NCBI GenBank assembly: GCA_964423505.1
Contig: CAYREX010000008.1
Span: 1 to 64,000, forward strand
Reading direction: 5' to 3'
From: CAYREX01 sp964423505
GTDB lineage: Bacteria; Fermentibacterota; Fermentibacteria; Fermentibacterales; JCC-6
DNA length: 64,000 bases
In this document: positions 1 to 6,941 of the stretch, one piece after another
Layout of the letters: each line of letters begins with the position of its first letter
Numbering within the stretch: position 1 is the first letter of the stretch
Translations under genes and position numbers: made by a program
Notes under the pieces: model-generated
Seen by the model: only the letters and a program-made list of their open reading frames with translations
What the model was told of the DNA's origin: nothing
The model's database searches: none

Positions 1-2
1 GT

Positions 3-597
3 CACTACTGCTACCTGCCTTTGTACGTGTTTGCCGGGGATTACCTGCTTGGAGCTTGCCCGGGTGGAGCGGGACTACTCCAGGACCGGAGAGGCCTGCA
101 GGTGTTACACGGAGTTCATGTACAGCACCCTCAAGAGCTGGGGTAGCCGGCAGAGGCGTGTGATAGCCAAGGCCGAGTACCTCGACAAGGGCTCGAATCC
201 GAGATTTGTGGTGACCTCTCTTGAGTCGGACGAGACAGCTCCCGAGGCGCTCTATACCGAGCTGTACTGCGCCAGGGGAGATATGGAGAACCGTATCAAG
301 GAGCAGCAGCTCTGCCTGTTTGCCGACCGCACCAGCACGCACTGGATGAAGACCAACCAGTTGCGGCTGTGGCTGTCCTCCATCGCCTACATCCTGATCA
401 ACGCCCTGCGAACCTTTGCGCTGAGGGGTACCTCACTGGCCCGAGCCATGTGCGATACCATCCGCCTGCGGCTCTTCAAGATCGGTGCCCTGGTCAAGGT
501 AAGCGTAAGAAGGGTACTGATATCAATGTCCTGCGGATACCCATGGAAGGGCACATTCGAGGCGGCCTACAGCAACCTCGTTCGGCTAAGGATATAA
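3..597 (+). pseudogene. IS1380-family transposase remnant (5' end outside window)
   Basis: The C-terminal half of an IS1380-family DDE transposase is clear from base 61 on: the stretches AKAEYLDKGSNPRFVVTSL, RGDMENRIKEQQ and FADRTSTHWMKTNQLRLW, and a final KVSVRR block, are typical of the family. Bases 3-56 in a different frame encode HYCYLPLYVFAGDYLL, the family segment that normally lies about 80-90 residues earlier. The sequence between them, which holds a catalytic Asp region, is missing and the two parts are in different frames. I therefore call it an internally deleted, frameshifted remnant that cannot make active transposase. The upstream part lies outside the window. The family assignment is from memory of the conserved blocks. 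Confidence 0.85.
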
Positions 598-610
598 ACG
601 CCAGGATCCG

Positions 611-644
611 CCTGCATAGGCTGCTCATCTCGAGCAGATGCAGG
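611..644. repeat. Hairpin downstream of the IS transposase
   Basis: Inverted repeat: CCTGCAT (611-617) pairs with ATGCAGG (638-644) and CTGCTC (621-626) with GAGCAG (632-637). There is a three-base bulge (AGG) and a five-base loop. It lies 13 bases after the transposase stop, so it may belong to the IS end. Confidence 0.5.
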
Positions 645-658
645 GGTGTGTGGTCGGA

Positions 659-692
659 GGGCGGGATTGCCACGGAATGGCAATTCCCGCCC
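659..692. repeat. Strong hairpin, possible IS-associated terminator
   Basis: GGGCGGGATTGCCA (659-672) pairs with TGGCAATTCCCGCCC (678-692) around a five-base loop, with a single unpaired A. There is no T-run after it, so if it terminates transcription it is not a classical intrinsic terminator. Confidence 0.5.
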
Positions 693-918
693 TTATCACA
701 CGCTCAAATCCGGCCCGACCAGGCCGTATTGCTCTCGATTACCCCTGTGGTCCCCAAAACCGACCCCATCAGAGGTGCTCGTGAGAAATCCAGGCTAATA
801 GTTAGTATGTCAATTGTAATAAATATATCATGCAATACTGTCGCAAATAAATGCTTAAGCAACGCGCCGCATCCGATGCAGCTTGCCGCAGATGGAGGAG
901 CAGGGGGTGTAACGAAGA

Positions 919-942
919 GCGGCGGGCCCGAGGGCCCGCCGC
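919..942 (-). terminator. Terminator-like hairpin of the 967-1590 gene
   Basis: A perfect 11-bp stem, GCGGCGGGCCC / GGGCCCGCCGC, with a two-base loop. It lies 25 bases after the stop of the minus-strand secreted-protein gene and is followed in that direction by TCTTCGTT. Stem strength and position support termination; the T-tract is weak. Confidence 0.6.
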
Positions 943-966
943 AAGCACTGGTCGGTCGCCGGGTTA

Positions 967-1590
967 CTACCTGTAGAGACCCTTGATGGCGCCCCAGCTC
1001 TCGGTCTCGAGAGCGGTGAGGATGTCGCCGCTGGCCCTGACGAGGTAGTCGCTGGCGGTTGCGCCGCTGATGATCCAGGGCTCCCAGACGATGAAGTCGT
1101 CCGAGTAGAAGCTGTGGTCGGTGGTGTTGGGGGTGTTGTCGCCGAGGACTGCGGGCCATCCGCCTGCGCTCATCTCGGTGTTGATCAGAGCCCAGAAGTC
1201 CTGCTCCGTCTCGATGGTCGGGCTGTAGCTGGCCTGTACGGGAGCGTAGTGGGCGGCGGTGACCATGGTCTGGTCCAGCTGGGTCATGGGAGCGCTGGAG
1301 CCGCCGTTCCAGAGCTCGGCGTAGAAGCTGCTGGTGTCCCAGGGGTAGCTGCTGTGGTGGAAGAACCAGTACTCTGTGTACTCACAATCGAGACCGGTGC
1401 TGCCGGGGAGGAAGTCCTCGGTGTCGTACCAGGTGCCCCTGTAGAGGCCGCCCCATGTGAGCCAGTGAGCGCTGCCGTCGTCGTACTGCAGGAGGTCGTC
1501 GGTGCCGCCGCAGTAGACGGGGCTGTCGAGCCTTACGCCGCCTGCAAAGGCGAGCGAAGCGACCGCAAGAACAACGAGAATCTTGTTCAT
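967..1590 (-). CDS. Secreted protein with WGxIK C-terminal motif
   Basis: A 207-residue protein of unknown function. The start is chosen at ATG 1590 because GGAAGGGG sits 5 bases upstream; an upstream in-frame ATG would overlap that site. Residues 1-16 (MNKILVVLAVASLAFA) form a signal peptide. The mature part is rich in Trp, Tyr, Asp and Ser, as in exported carbohydrate-binding-like folds, but no family is recognised. It ends TESWGAIKGLYR, which matches the tail of another secreted protein in this window (58705-59298, ending SSTWGDIKASF). I infer a shared sorting or anchoring tail. It is monocistronic, with a promoter at 1643-1671 and a terminator hairpin at 919-942. Confidence 0.8.
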   Translation of the reverse strand: MNKILVVLAVASLAFAGGVRLDSPVYCGGTDDLLQYDDGSAHWLTWGGLYRGTWYDTEDFLPGSTGLDCEYTEYWFFHHSSYPWDTSSFYAELWNGGSSAPMTQLDQTMVTAAHYAPVQASYSPTIETEQDFWALINTEMSAGGWPAVLGDNTPNTTDHSFYSDDFIVWEPWIISGATASDYLVRASGDILTALETESWGAIKGLYR

Positions 1591-1642
1591 TTGATCCCCT
1601 TCCAATGGTGCTGTGAATCGTTACCTGCTAGCTATCGCACGG

Positions 1643-1671
1643 AGTATGCTAGAGGCTCGATTTGCTGTCAA
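1643..1671 (-). promoter_or_regulatory. Sigma70-like promoter of the 967-1590 gene
   Basis: On the minus strand TTGACA (1666-1671), a 17-base spacer, then CATACT (1643-1648). The start codon is about 50 bases downstream. The -35 box is consensus. Confidence 0.7.
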
Positions 1672-1679
1672 GCCCGACG

Positions 1680-3677
1680 TCATCTCCCTTCTCGGCGGGA
1701 CGAGAGGACCTCCCTCATCACGTCCCGGTACCTGGCAGCAACCTCGAAGTCCAGACGCTCGGCAGCCTCGAGCATCCTCCGCTCGAGAAAGGCCGCGGCC
1801 TCCTCGGGAGTTCCCGGGAGGTCCCCCATCTCCCTCTCCACCTCGTCGGGGCCGGTGGAGGAGGGCCTGAAGATGTCGGCGATGCTGGTGGAGCTGATTA
1901 TCTCCTCCCTGCTCTTCCGTATGGTCTCCGGGGTGATGCCGTGGCGCCTGTTGTGCTCTAGCTGGATGGCCCTGCGCCTCTCGGTCTCGGAGAGCGCATA
2001 CTCCATCGCCCCGGTGGTCCGGTCGGCGTAGAGGATGACCCTGCCGCTGACGTTCCGGGCTGCCCTGCCGGCCGTCTGGACGAGGCTGGTGCGGGAGCGG
2101 AGGAAGCCCTCCTTGTCCGCGTCCAGTATGGCGACCAGGGTCACCTCGGGTAGGTCCAGCCCCTCCCGGAGCAGGTTGACCCCCACCAGCACGTCGAACT
2201 CGGCAAGGCGGAGCTCCCTGAGTATCGAGACCCTCTCCAGGGCGGCCACCTCGCTGTGCAGGTACCTGGCGCTTATGCCCAGGCCCGAGACGTAGGAGGT
2301 CAGCTCCTCGGCCATCCTCTTCGTCAGCGCCGTGACCAGAACCCGCCCGCCGTCGGCCACGGTCCTCCGTATCTCCTCCAGCAGGTCGTCCACCTGTCCG
2401 GTGGCCGGCCTGACCTCCATCTCCGGGTCCACCAGGCCTGTGGGCCTGACTATCTGCTCAACCACCCGGCCGGAGCGCTCCAGCTCCCAGTCGGCCGGGG
2501 TCGCCGACATGCATACCTTCTGCCCGGTGACCTCGATGAACTCCTCGAGGAAGAGCGGGCGGTTGTCCAGGGCCGAGGGGAGCCGGAACCCGTGGTCCAC
2601 CAGCGTCTGCTTGCGGGCCCTGTCGCCGCGGTACATGGCGCGTATCTGCGGGATGGTCCGGTGGGACTCGTCGACGAAGACCAGCATGTCGCCGGGGAAG
2701 TAGTCGAGGAGGCAGGCCGGCCTCTCCCCCTCCGCCCTGCCGGAGATGTGTCTGCTGTAGTTCTCTATCCCGGAGCAGTAGCCGGTCTCGGCAAGCATCT
2801 CCAGGTCGTACTTCGTCCTGGACTCCAGCCGCTGCGCCTCCAGGAGCTTCCCGTGGAGCCTGAGGTGCGCCAGCCTGGCGTCCAGCTCCGCCCCTATCCT
2901 GCCCATTGCCAGGCCCAGGTCCCTCTCCGAGGTGACGAAGTGCCTGGCCGGGTAGACCAGCGCCCGCTCAAGCTCCCGCTCGACCCTGCCGGTCAGGTGG
3001 TCGAAGAGGGTGATGCGGTCGACGCAGTCTCCGAAGAACTCGACCCTGATGCCGCTGCTGCCGTACGCCGGGACCAGGTCCACCACGTCGCCCCTGACCC
3101 GGAAGAGCCCCCTGGCGAGGGCCACGTCGTTGCGGGTGTACTGCATCTCCACAAGGCGCATGAGGAAGGAGTCCATGTCGGTCCGCCGGCCCACGGAGAC
3201 GTCGAGGCAGATGGAGGCGAAGCTCTCCGGGTTGCCCAGCCCGTAGATGCAGCTCACGGACGCGACCACGATGACGTCCCGCCTGGTCATGAGGGAGGCG
3301 GTCGCCTTCAGCCTGAGCCTGTCAAGTTCCTCGTTGAGGTCGGCGTCCTTCTCTATGAAGGTATCGCTGGTGGGGAGGTACGCCTCCGGCTGGTAGTAGT
3401 CGTAGTAGCTGACGAAGTACTCCACCGCCGCCTTCGGGAAGAAGCCCCTCAGCTCGCTGTAGAGCTGCGCGGCCAGGGTCTTGTTGTGGCTGACCACCAG
3501 CACCGGCCTTTCCAGCCTGGAGATGACCCCGGCCATGGTGAAGGTCTTGCCTGAGCCGGTAACCCCGAGGAGGGTCTGCCATTCCATGCCCTCCCGGATG
3601 CCCTCCAGCAGGGAGTCTATCGCCTTCGGCTGGTCTCCGGCGGGGGTGAAGCCGCTCCGCAGCTCGAACAGCGGCAG
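1680..3677 (-). CDS. uvrB: Excinuclease ABC subunit B (UvrB), CTG start
   Basis: DNA damage recognition and helicase-like subunit of nucleotide excision repair; UvrA loads it and UvrC cuts. The 665 residues are close to the usual ~670. Visible features are the family N-terminus FTPAGDQPKAI, Walker A GVTGSGKT (about residue 38), the beta-hairpin YYDYYQPEAY, motif II DESHRTIPQ (about 332), FRLPSALDNRPL, and a C-terminal UVR domain that binds UvrC. No ATG, GTG or TTG precedes the conserved N-terminus in frame: the first such codon (ATG at 3587) lies beyond it, just before Walker A. The CTG at 3675-3677, one base after the pheT stop and five bases after GGAGGG, is the best start. It is probably co-transcribed with pheST. 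Confidence 0.95.
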   Translation of the reverse strand: MPLFELRSGFTPAGDQPKAIDSLLEGIREGMEWQTLLGVTGSGKTFTMAGVISRLERPVLVVSHNKTLAAQLYSELRGFFPKAAVEYFVSYYDYYQPEAYLPTSDTFIEKDADLNEELDRLRLKATASLMTRRDVIVVASVSCIYGLGNPESFASICLDVSVGRRTDMDSFLMRLVEMQYTRNDVALARGLFRVRGDVVDLVPAYGSSGIRVEFFGDCVDRITLFDHLTGRVERELERALVYPARHFVTSERDLGLAMGRIGAELDARLAHLRLHGKLLEAQRLESRTKYDLEMLAETGYCSGIENYSRHISGRAEGERPACLLDYFPGDMLVFVDESHRTIPQIRAMYRGDRARKQTLVDHGFRLPSALDNRPLFLEEFIEVTGQKVCMSATPADWELERSGRVVEQIVRPTGLVDPEMEVRPATGQVDDLLEEIRRTVADGGRVLVTALTKRMAEELTSYVSGLGISARYLHSEVAALERVSILRELRLAEFDVLVGVNLLREGLDLPEVTLVAILDADKEGFLRSRTSLVQTAGRAARNVSGRVILYADRTTGAMEYALSETERRRAIQLEHNRRHGITPETIRKSREEIISSTSIADIFRPSSTGPDEVEREMGDLPGTPEEAAAFLERRMLEAAERLDFEVAARYRDVMREVLSSRREGR

Positions 3678-3678
3678 G

Positions 3679-5352
3679 TCAGCCCTCCAGGGCGGCCAGG
3701 TCCAGCTCGAAAGCTGCGGCCGGCCTGGCTATGCCCCATGCGTCCAGCACCGCGGGATGGACCTCGCCGGCGGTGCCGGCCTCGCTGCCATCGAGAAGGA
3801 CCACGGCGGCCCTGCCGGGGATGAACCTCGGGTCCTCCACCGGCACCAGGGAGAGCTCCAGGCGGCGGGAGGAGGCCAGCAGGCCGAGCACGGAGTACAC
3901 GGCGCCAAGGTCTGCGTCGTTGTCGCAGACCAGGCAGGCCATGAGCCACCGGGAGCGACATGTGCCGTCCGGCTCACGGACCAGCACCTCGCCGGTCTCG
4001 AAGAGGCGGTGGGGGTAGGCGGCGTGGGCGCTGGTGGCCTCGGCCTCCAGTAGCCCCGGGAGGATGCTGCTCCGGACGACCCCGTACTCGCCGGTCATCG
4101 GGTTCGCTATCGGTACCGGCTCCGAGGGGGTCACGGAGAGCCGGACGAGCCTCTCGCGGCTGGAGAGGACCGGCCGCATCAGCTCCTCGAACCCGGCGCC
4201 GGCCATGACCAGCCCGAGGGCCCTGGCCAGCCGGGCGGTGGACGACTCCCTGCCCACGGTGAAGTGGGGCGGGAGCAGGGGCTCGAAGCCGTCGAGGCCC
4301 AGCGCGATGGCCAGGTCCTCTATCATGTCCACGGCGTGGATGCCGTCCCTCCTGTAGGGCGGCAGAACCCCGGTAACCCGGCCGTCGTCAGCGATGTCCA
4401 CCGAGTCGTAGTCCATCCGCATGAGCGCCCGGCGGGTCTCCTCCCGGGCGGGGGCGGCGCCCAGCACCGCGGCCGTCTCCTCCGCCGCTGCGGTCAGCCG
4501 GTCTGCGAACCGGACCGGCGATCCGACCTCTCCAGTCCCTCCTGGCACGTCGTAGGGGTAGACGACCAGGGCGGGGGTTATCACCGCTCCCCTGTCCTCG
4601 AGGTTGCAGGCGAGGATCGTGGCGGTGAGCTGGACCGTCTCCCAGTCGGTGCCGGTAACGTCGCAGAAGAGGTCGTCGTCGCCCGGCCTCACCCGTCCGG
4701 TCGTATCGCTGTTGAGCACCGGGGGAAAGGAGAAGAGACTGCCGCCCGCGTCGAAGAGAGCCGGGTAGCGCTCCATCCCCTCGAGGAGGTGTGCGTACTC
4801 GCCGCCCTTCTCTGTGGTCTCGAGCACCTCCCGGAGGCTCATCATCTCCCCGTGGCCCAGCGGGACCATCTTCTCCGACGGGGCCGCCGGCCGGTAGGCC
4901 ACCGGCCACTCCACCTCCTCTGCCCGGTGGAAGCCTATGGCGGCAGTCCGCCTGCTCCTGCCGAAGGAGTCCGCCAGCTTCTCCTGCGCGGCGATGAGCG
5001 CAGCGAGACCCTCCTCGTCCAGGCGGTAGCCTGTGGCACGGAACCCGGCGATGTATGGGCGCACTTCCTCTATTCCCGGGTCCGCCTCGATAATCACGGG
5101 GGGGGCCCCGACGGTCTGCAGGTGGTCCTCCCTGCCGTGCCGGAGGCACCGGAGGGCCCTGGCTATGCCCTCTACGCACCAGAGGTCCGGCCTGTTCGTG
5201 TCGTTCAGCTCGACCTTGAGCAGGTCGCCCTCCGAGCGGTCCAGCTCCGCCTTCAGCGGGGTGAGCAGCTCCTCGATGCCCTGGTCCCCCGGGTCCTCGC
5301 CGATGCGGGCCAGCGAGAGGAGGTCCCGGCGGGAGACCTCTATCTTAGGCAT
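3679..5352 (-). CDS. pheT: Phenylalanyl-tRNA synthetase beta subunit, archaeal type
   Basis: Beta subunit of the heterotetrameric synthetase that charges tRNA-Phe. At 557 residues it has the short archaeal/eukaryotic architecture, not the ~800-residue bacterial one: there is no N-terminal tRNA-binding (EMAP-like) domain and no C-terminal anticodon-binding ferredoxin fold. Family blocks include the N-terminal VSRRDLLSL, LNDTNRPDLWCVEGIARAL, the B5-like segment around AREETRRALMRMDYD, and NPMTGEYGVVRSSILPGLL in the catalytic-like core. Its ATG overlaps the end of pheS by 8 bases (ATGCCTAA), so the subunits are translationally coupled. uvrB follows one base later. Confidence 0.93.
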   Translation of the reverse strand: MPKIEVSRRDLLSLARIGEDPGDQGIEELLTPLKAELDRSEGDLLKVELNDTNRPDLWCVEGIARALRCLRHGREDHLQTVGAPPVIIEADPGIEEVRPYIAGFRATGYRLDEEGLAALIAAQEKLADSFGRSRRTAAIGFHRAEEVEWPVAYRPAAPSEKMVPLGHGEMMSLREVLETTEKGGEYAHLLEGMERYPALFDAGGSLFSFPPVLNSDTTGRVRPGDDDLFCDVTGTDWETVQLTATILACNLEDRGAVITPALVVYPYDVPGGTGEVGSPVRFADRLTAAAEETAAVLGAAPAREETRRALMRMDYDSVDIADDGRVTGVLPPYRRDGIHAVDMIEDLAIALGLDGFEPLLPPHFTVGRESSTARLARALGLVMAGAGFEELMRPVLSSRERLVRLSVTPSEPVPIANPMTGEYGVVRSSILPGLLEAEATSAHAAYPHRLFETGEVLVREPDGTCRSRWLMACLVCDNDADLGAVYSVLGLLASSRRLELSLVPVEDPRFIPGRAAVVLLDGSEAGTAGEVHPAVLDAWGIARPAAAFELDLAALEG

Positions 5353-6919
5353 CGCGCTCCCCCTTCCCGGCCAGCAGCCTGTCCGGCATGACCACCGTCT
5401 CCCGCAGTCTGGAGAGGTCCGGCGTGACCAGGTCCCGTATGTCGGAGATGCCCATGGCCAGCATGGCCATTCGGTCGAGGCCCAGACCCCATGCTATCAC
5501 CGGGACCTCCACCCCGAGCGGCCTCGTGACCTCCGGCCTGAAGAGCCCGGCGCCGCCCCCCTCGACCCATCCGAGCCGGGGGTGCCTGATGTGCATCTCC
5601 ACGGATGGCTCGGTGAAGGGGAAGTAGGACGGGAGGAACTTGTAGTCCTCCGCGCCGGCTATCTCCTCGGCGAAGAGCCTGAGGAGGCCGAGGAGGTGCC
5701 TCAGGTCGATGCCCTCCCCCAGCACTATCCCCTCTATCTGGTAGAAGTCCGGCAGGTGCGTGGCGTCCACCTGGTCGTACCGGAAGCACCTGGCCACGCC
5801 GAAGTACTTGCCGGGGACAGCCGGGTCCGAGGCCAGGGTCCTGGCCGACAGGGCGGTGCCCTGGGAGCGGAGCACGGCCGTCCTGGTGCGCTCCCTGCTG
5901 AAGTCGTAGCCCCATCCCCTGCCACCGGTGCCGCCCCCGTCCCGGTGGGCGGCGGCCACCCTCTCCTCCAGGTCGGACCGGGGGGGAGGTACCTTCGCCC
6001 CTCCGCCGAGGTAGTAGACGTCGTGAATGTCCCGGGCCGGGTGGAACTGCGGCATGAAGAGGGCGTCGTTGTTCCAGAACTCGCTCTCCGCTATGGAGCC
6101 CTCCATCTCGGTGAAGCCGAGGGAGACGAAGCGCCTCCTGACCGCCTCGAGGAACTGTCCGTATGGATGGAGCCTGCCCGCGTGGAGTCTCGAGGGGGGG
6201 ATGTCCATCTCGTACCGCCGGAAGCGGACGTCTCTCCAGGAGCCGCTGGCGAGCATCTCCCTGGTCAGGGCGCCTACGGCGACGCCCCTCTCCCGGGCCG
6301 ACTCCAGCTCCCCCCTGCCGGAGGGCGTGATGTCTAGGGTCACCTCGGTGCGCTCCTCCAGGAGGAACTCCGCCCTGCCCCTGCCCCGCCTGGGGGCCCT
6401 GGCCTCGACCACGGCGAGCACCTCCGGGGGCAGCCGGTCCGGGTCCACCGTCTCGCCGCGGGAGAGCGGCGCGTAGACCAGCTCCCAGACGTCCTCGAAC
6501 GGCCCGGCGCCTCCGGCGGCCTCCAGACCCTCCGGACCCCTGCGGAGGAGGCCGGCGCGCAGCAGGGCGCCCATGGCGCTGCCCCACCGGGCCCGGTCGA
6601 ACCTCCGGTCGTCCTCCTGCACCTCCCGGATGTCCCGGCATCCCTCCCGAACCCTCTCCAGCAGGGCCAGCTCCGGCGTGGTTTCGGCCTCCAGGCAGGC
6701 CTCGCCCAGCGGTCCAGCGGTCAGCCTCCGTCTGACCTTCCTGTCAGTCTCCCTGATAAGTCCACGGCCGAGGAGCCACTGGGCCGCCCTGCGCAGGGAG
6801 CCCTCGTCCGGCACGCCGCCACCTTGGAGGATACCCGTCTCCGTGGCGGGGCCCCGGCCGTCCAGGTAGGCGAGCAGACGCTCCTCGAGCGGGTGCAGGT
6901 CTCGCTCGCGGTCGGTCAT
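5345..6919 (-). CDS. pheS: Phenylalanyl-tRNA synthetase alpha subunit, archaeal type
   Basis: Catalytic subunit of PheRS, 524 residues against about 330-350 for typical bacterial PheS. The N-terminal ~200 residues are winged-helix-like segments (EERLLAYLDGRG..., GLIRETDRKVRRRL) as in archaeal and eukaryotic enzymes. The class II core has GKYFGVARCFRYDQVDATHL (motif 2), DFYQIEG, and AWGLGLDRMAML (motif 3). The start at ATG 6919 follows GGAGGAGGAGCAC; the longer frame upstream is not conserved in character. It lies 22 bases after the caspase-like gene and overlaps pheT. The archaeal-type pair is known in spirochaetes and some other bacteria and is probably an old transfer. Confidence 0.93.
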   Translation of the reverse strand: MTDRERDLHPLEERLLAYLDGRGPATETGILQGGGVPDEGSLRRAAQWLLGRGLIRETDRKVRRRLTAGPLGEACLEAETTPELALLERVREGCRDIREVQEDDRRFDRARWGSAMGALLRAGLLRRGPEGLEAAGGAGPFEDVWELVYAPLSRGETVDPDRLPPEVLAVVEARAPRRGRGRAEFLLEERTEVTLDITPSGRGELESARERGVAVGALTREMLASGSWRDVRFRRYEMDIPPSRLHAGRLHPYGQFLEAVRRRFVSLGFTEMEGSIAESEFWNNDALFMPQFHPARDIHDVYYLGGGAKVPPPRSDLEERVAAAHRDGGGTGGRGWGYDFSRERTRTAVLRSQGTALSARTLASDPAVPGKYFGVARCFRYDQVDATHLPDFYQIEGIVLGEGIDLRHLLGLLRLFAEEIAGAEDYKFLPSYFPFTEPSVEMHIRHPRLGWVEGGGAGLFRPEVTRPLGVEVPVIAWGLGLDRMAMLAMGISDIRDLVTPDLSRLRETVVMPDRLLAGKGERDA

Positions 6920-6941
6920 GTGCTCCTCCTCCCCGGAAGGC

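Larger units (their letters stand above)
598..966. other. Intergenic stretch of 369 bp after the IS remnant
   Basis: No convincing gene. It holds two hairpins just after the transposase stop, an A+T-rich patch around 780-870 unlike the rest of the window, and a G+C-rich terminator-like hairpin at 919-942 that serves the minus-strand gene ending at 967. Short ORFs here look like chance frames. The right end of the IS probably lies in this stretch, but I could not define its inverted repeat. Confidence 0.6.

Noticed and set aside
650..700. Group IIC intron insertion at the strong hairpin
   Set aside because: The hairpin resembles the terminators these introns target, but no reverse transcriptase or intron domain V is present.
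704..1159. 151-residue ORF across the 919-942 hairpin
   Set aside because: Shadow of the secreted-protein gene running on into the terminator; low-complexity Arg/His start.
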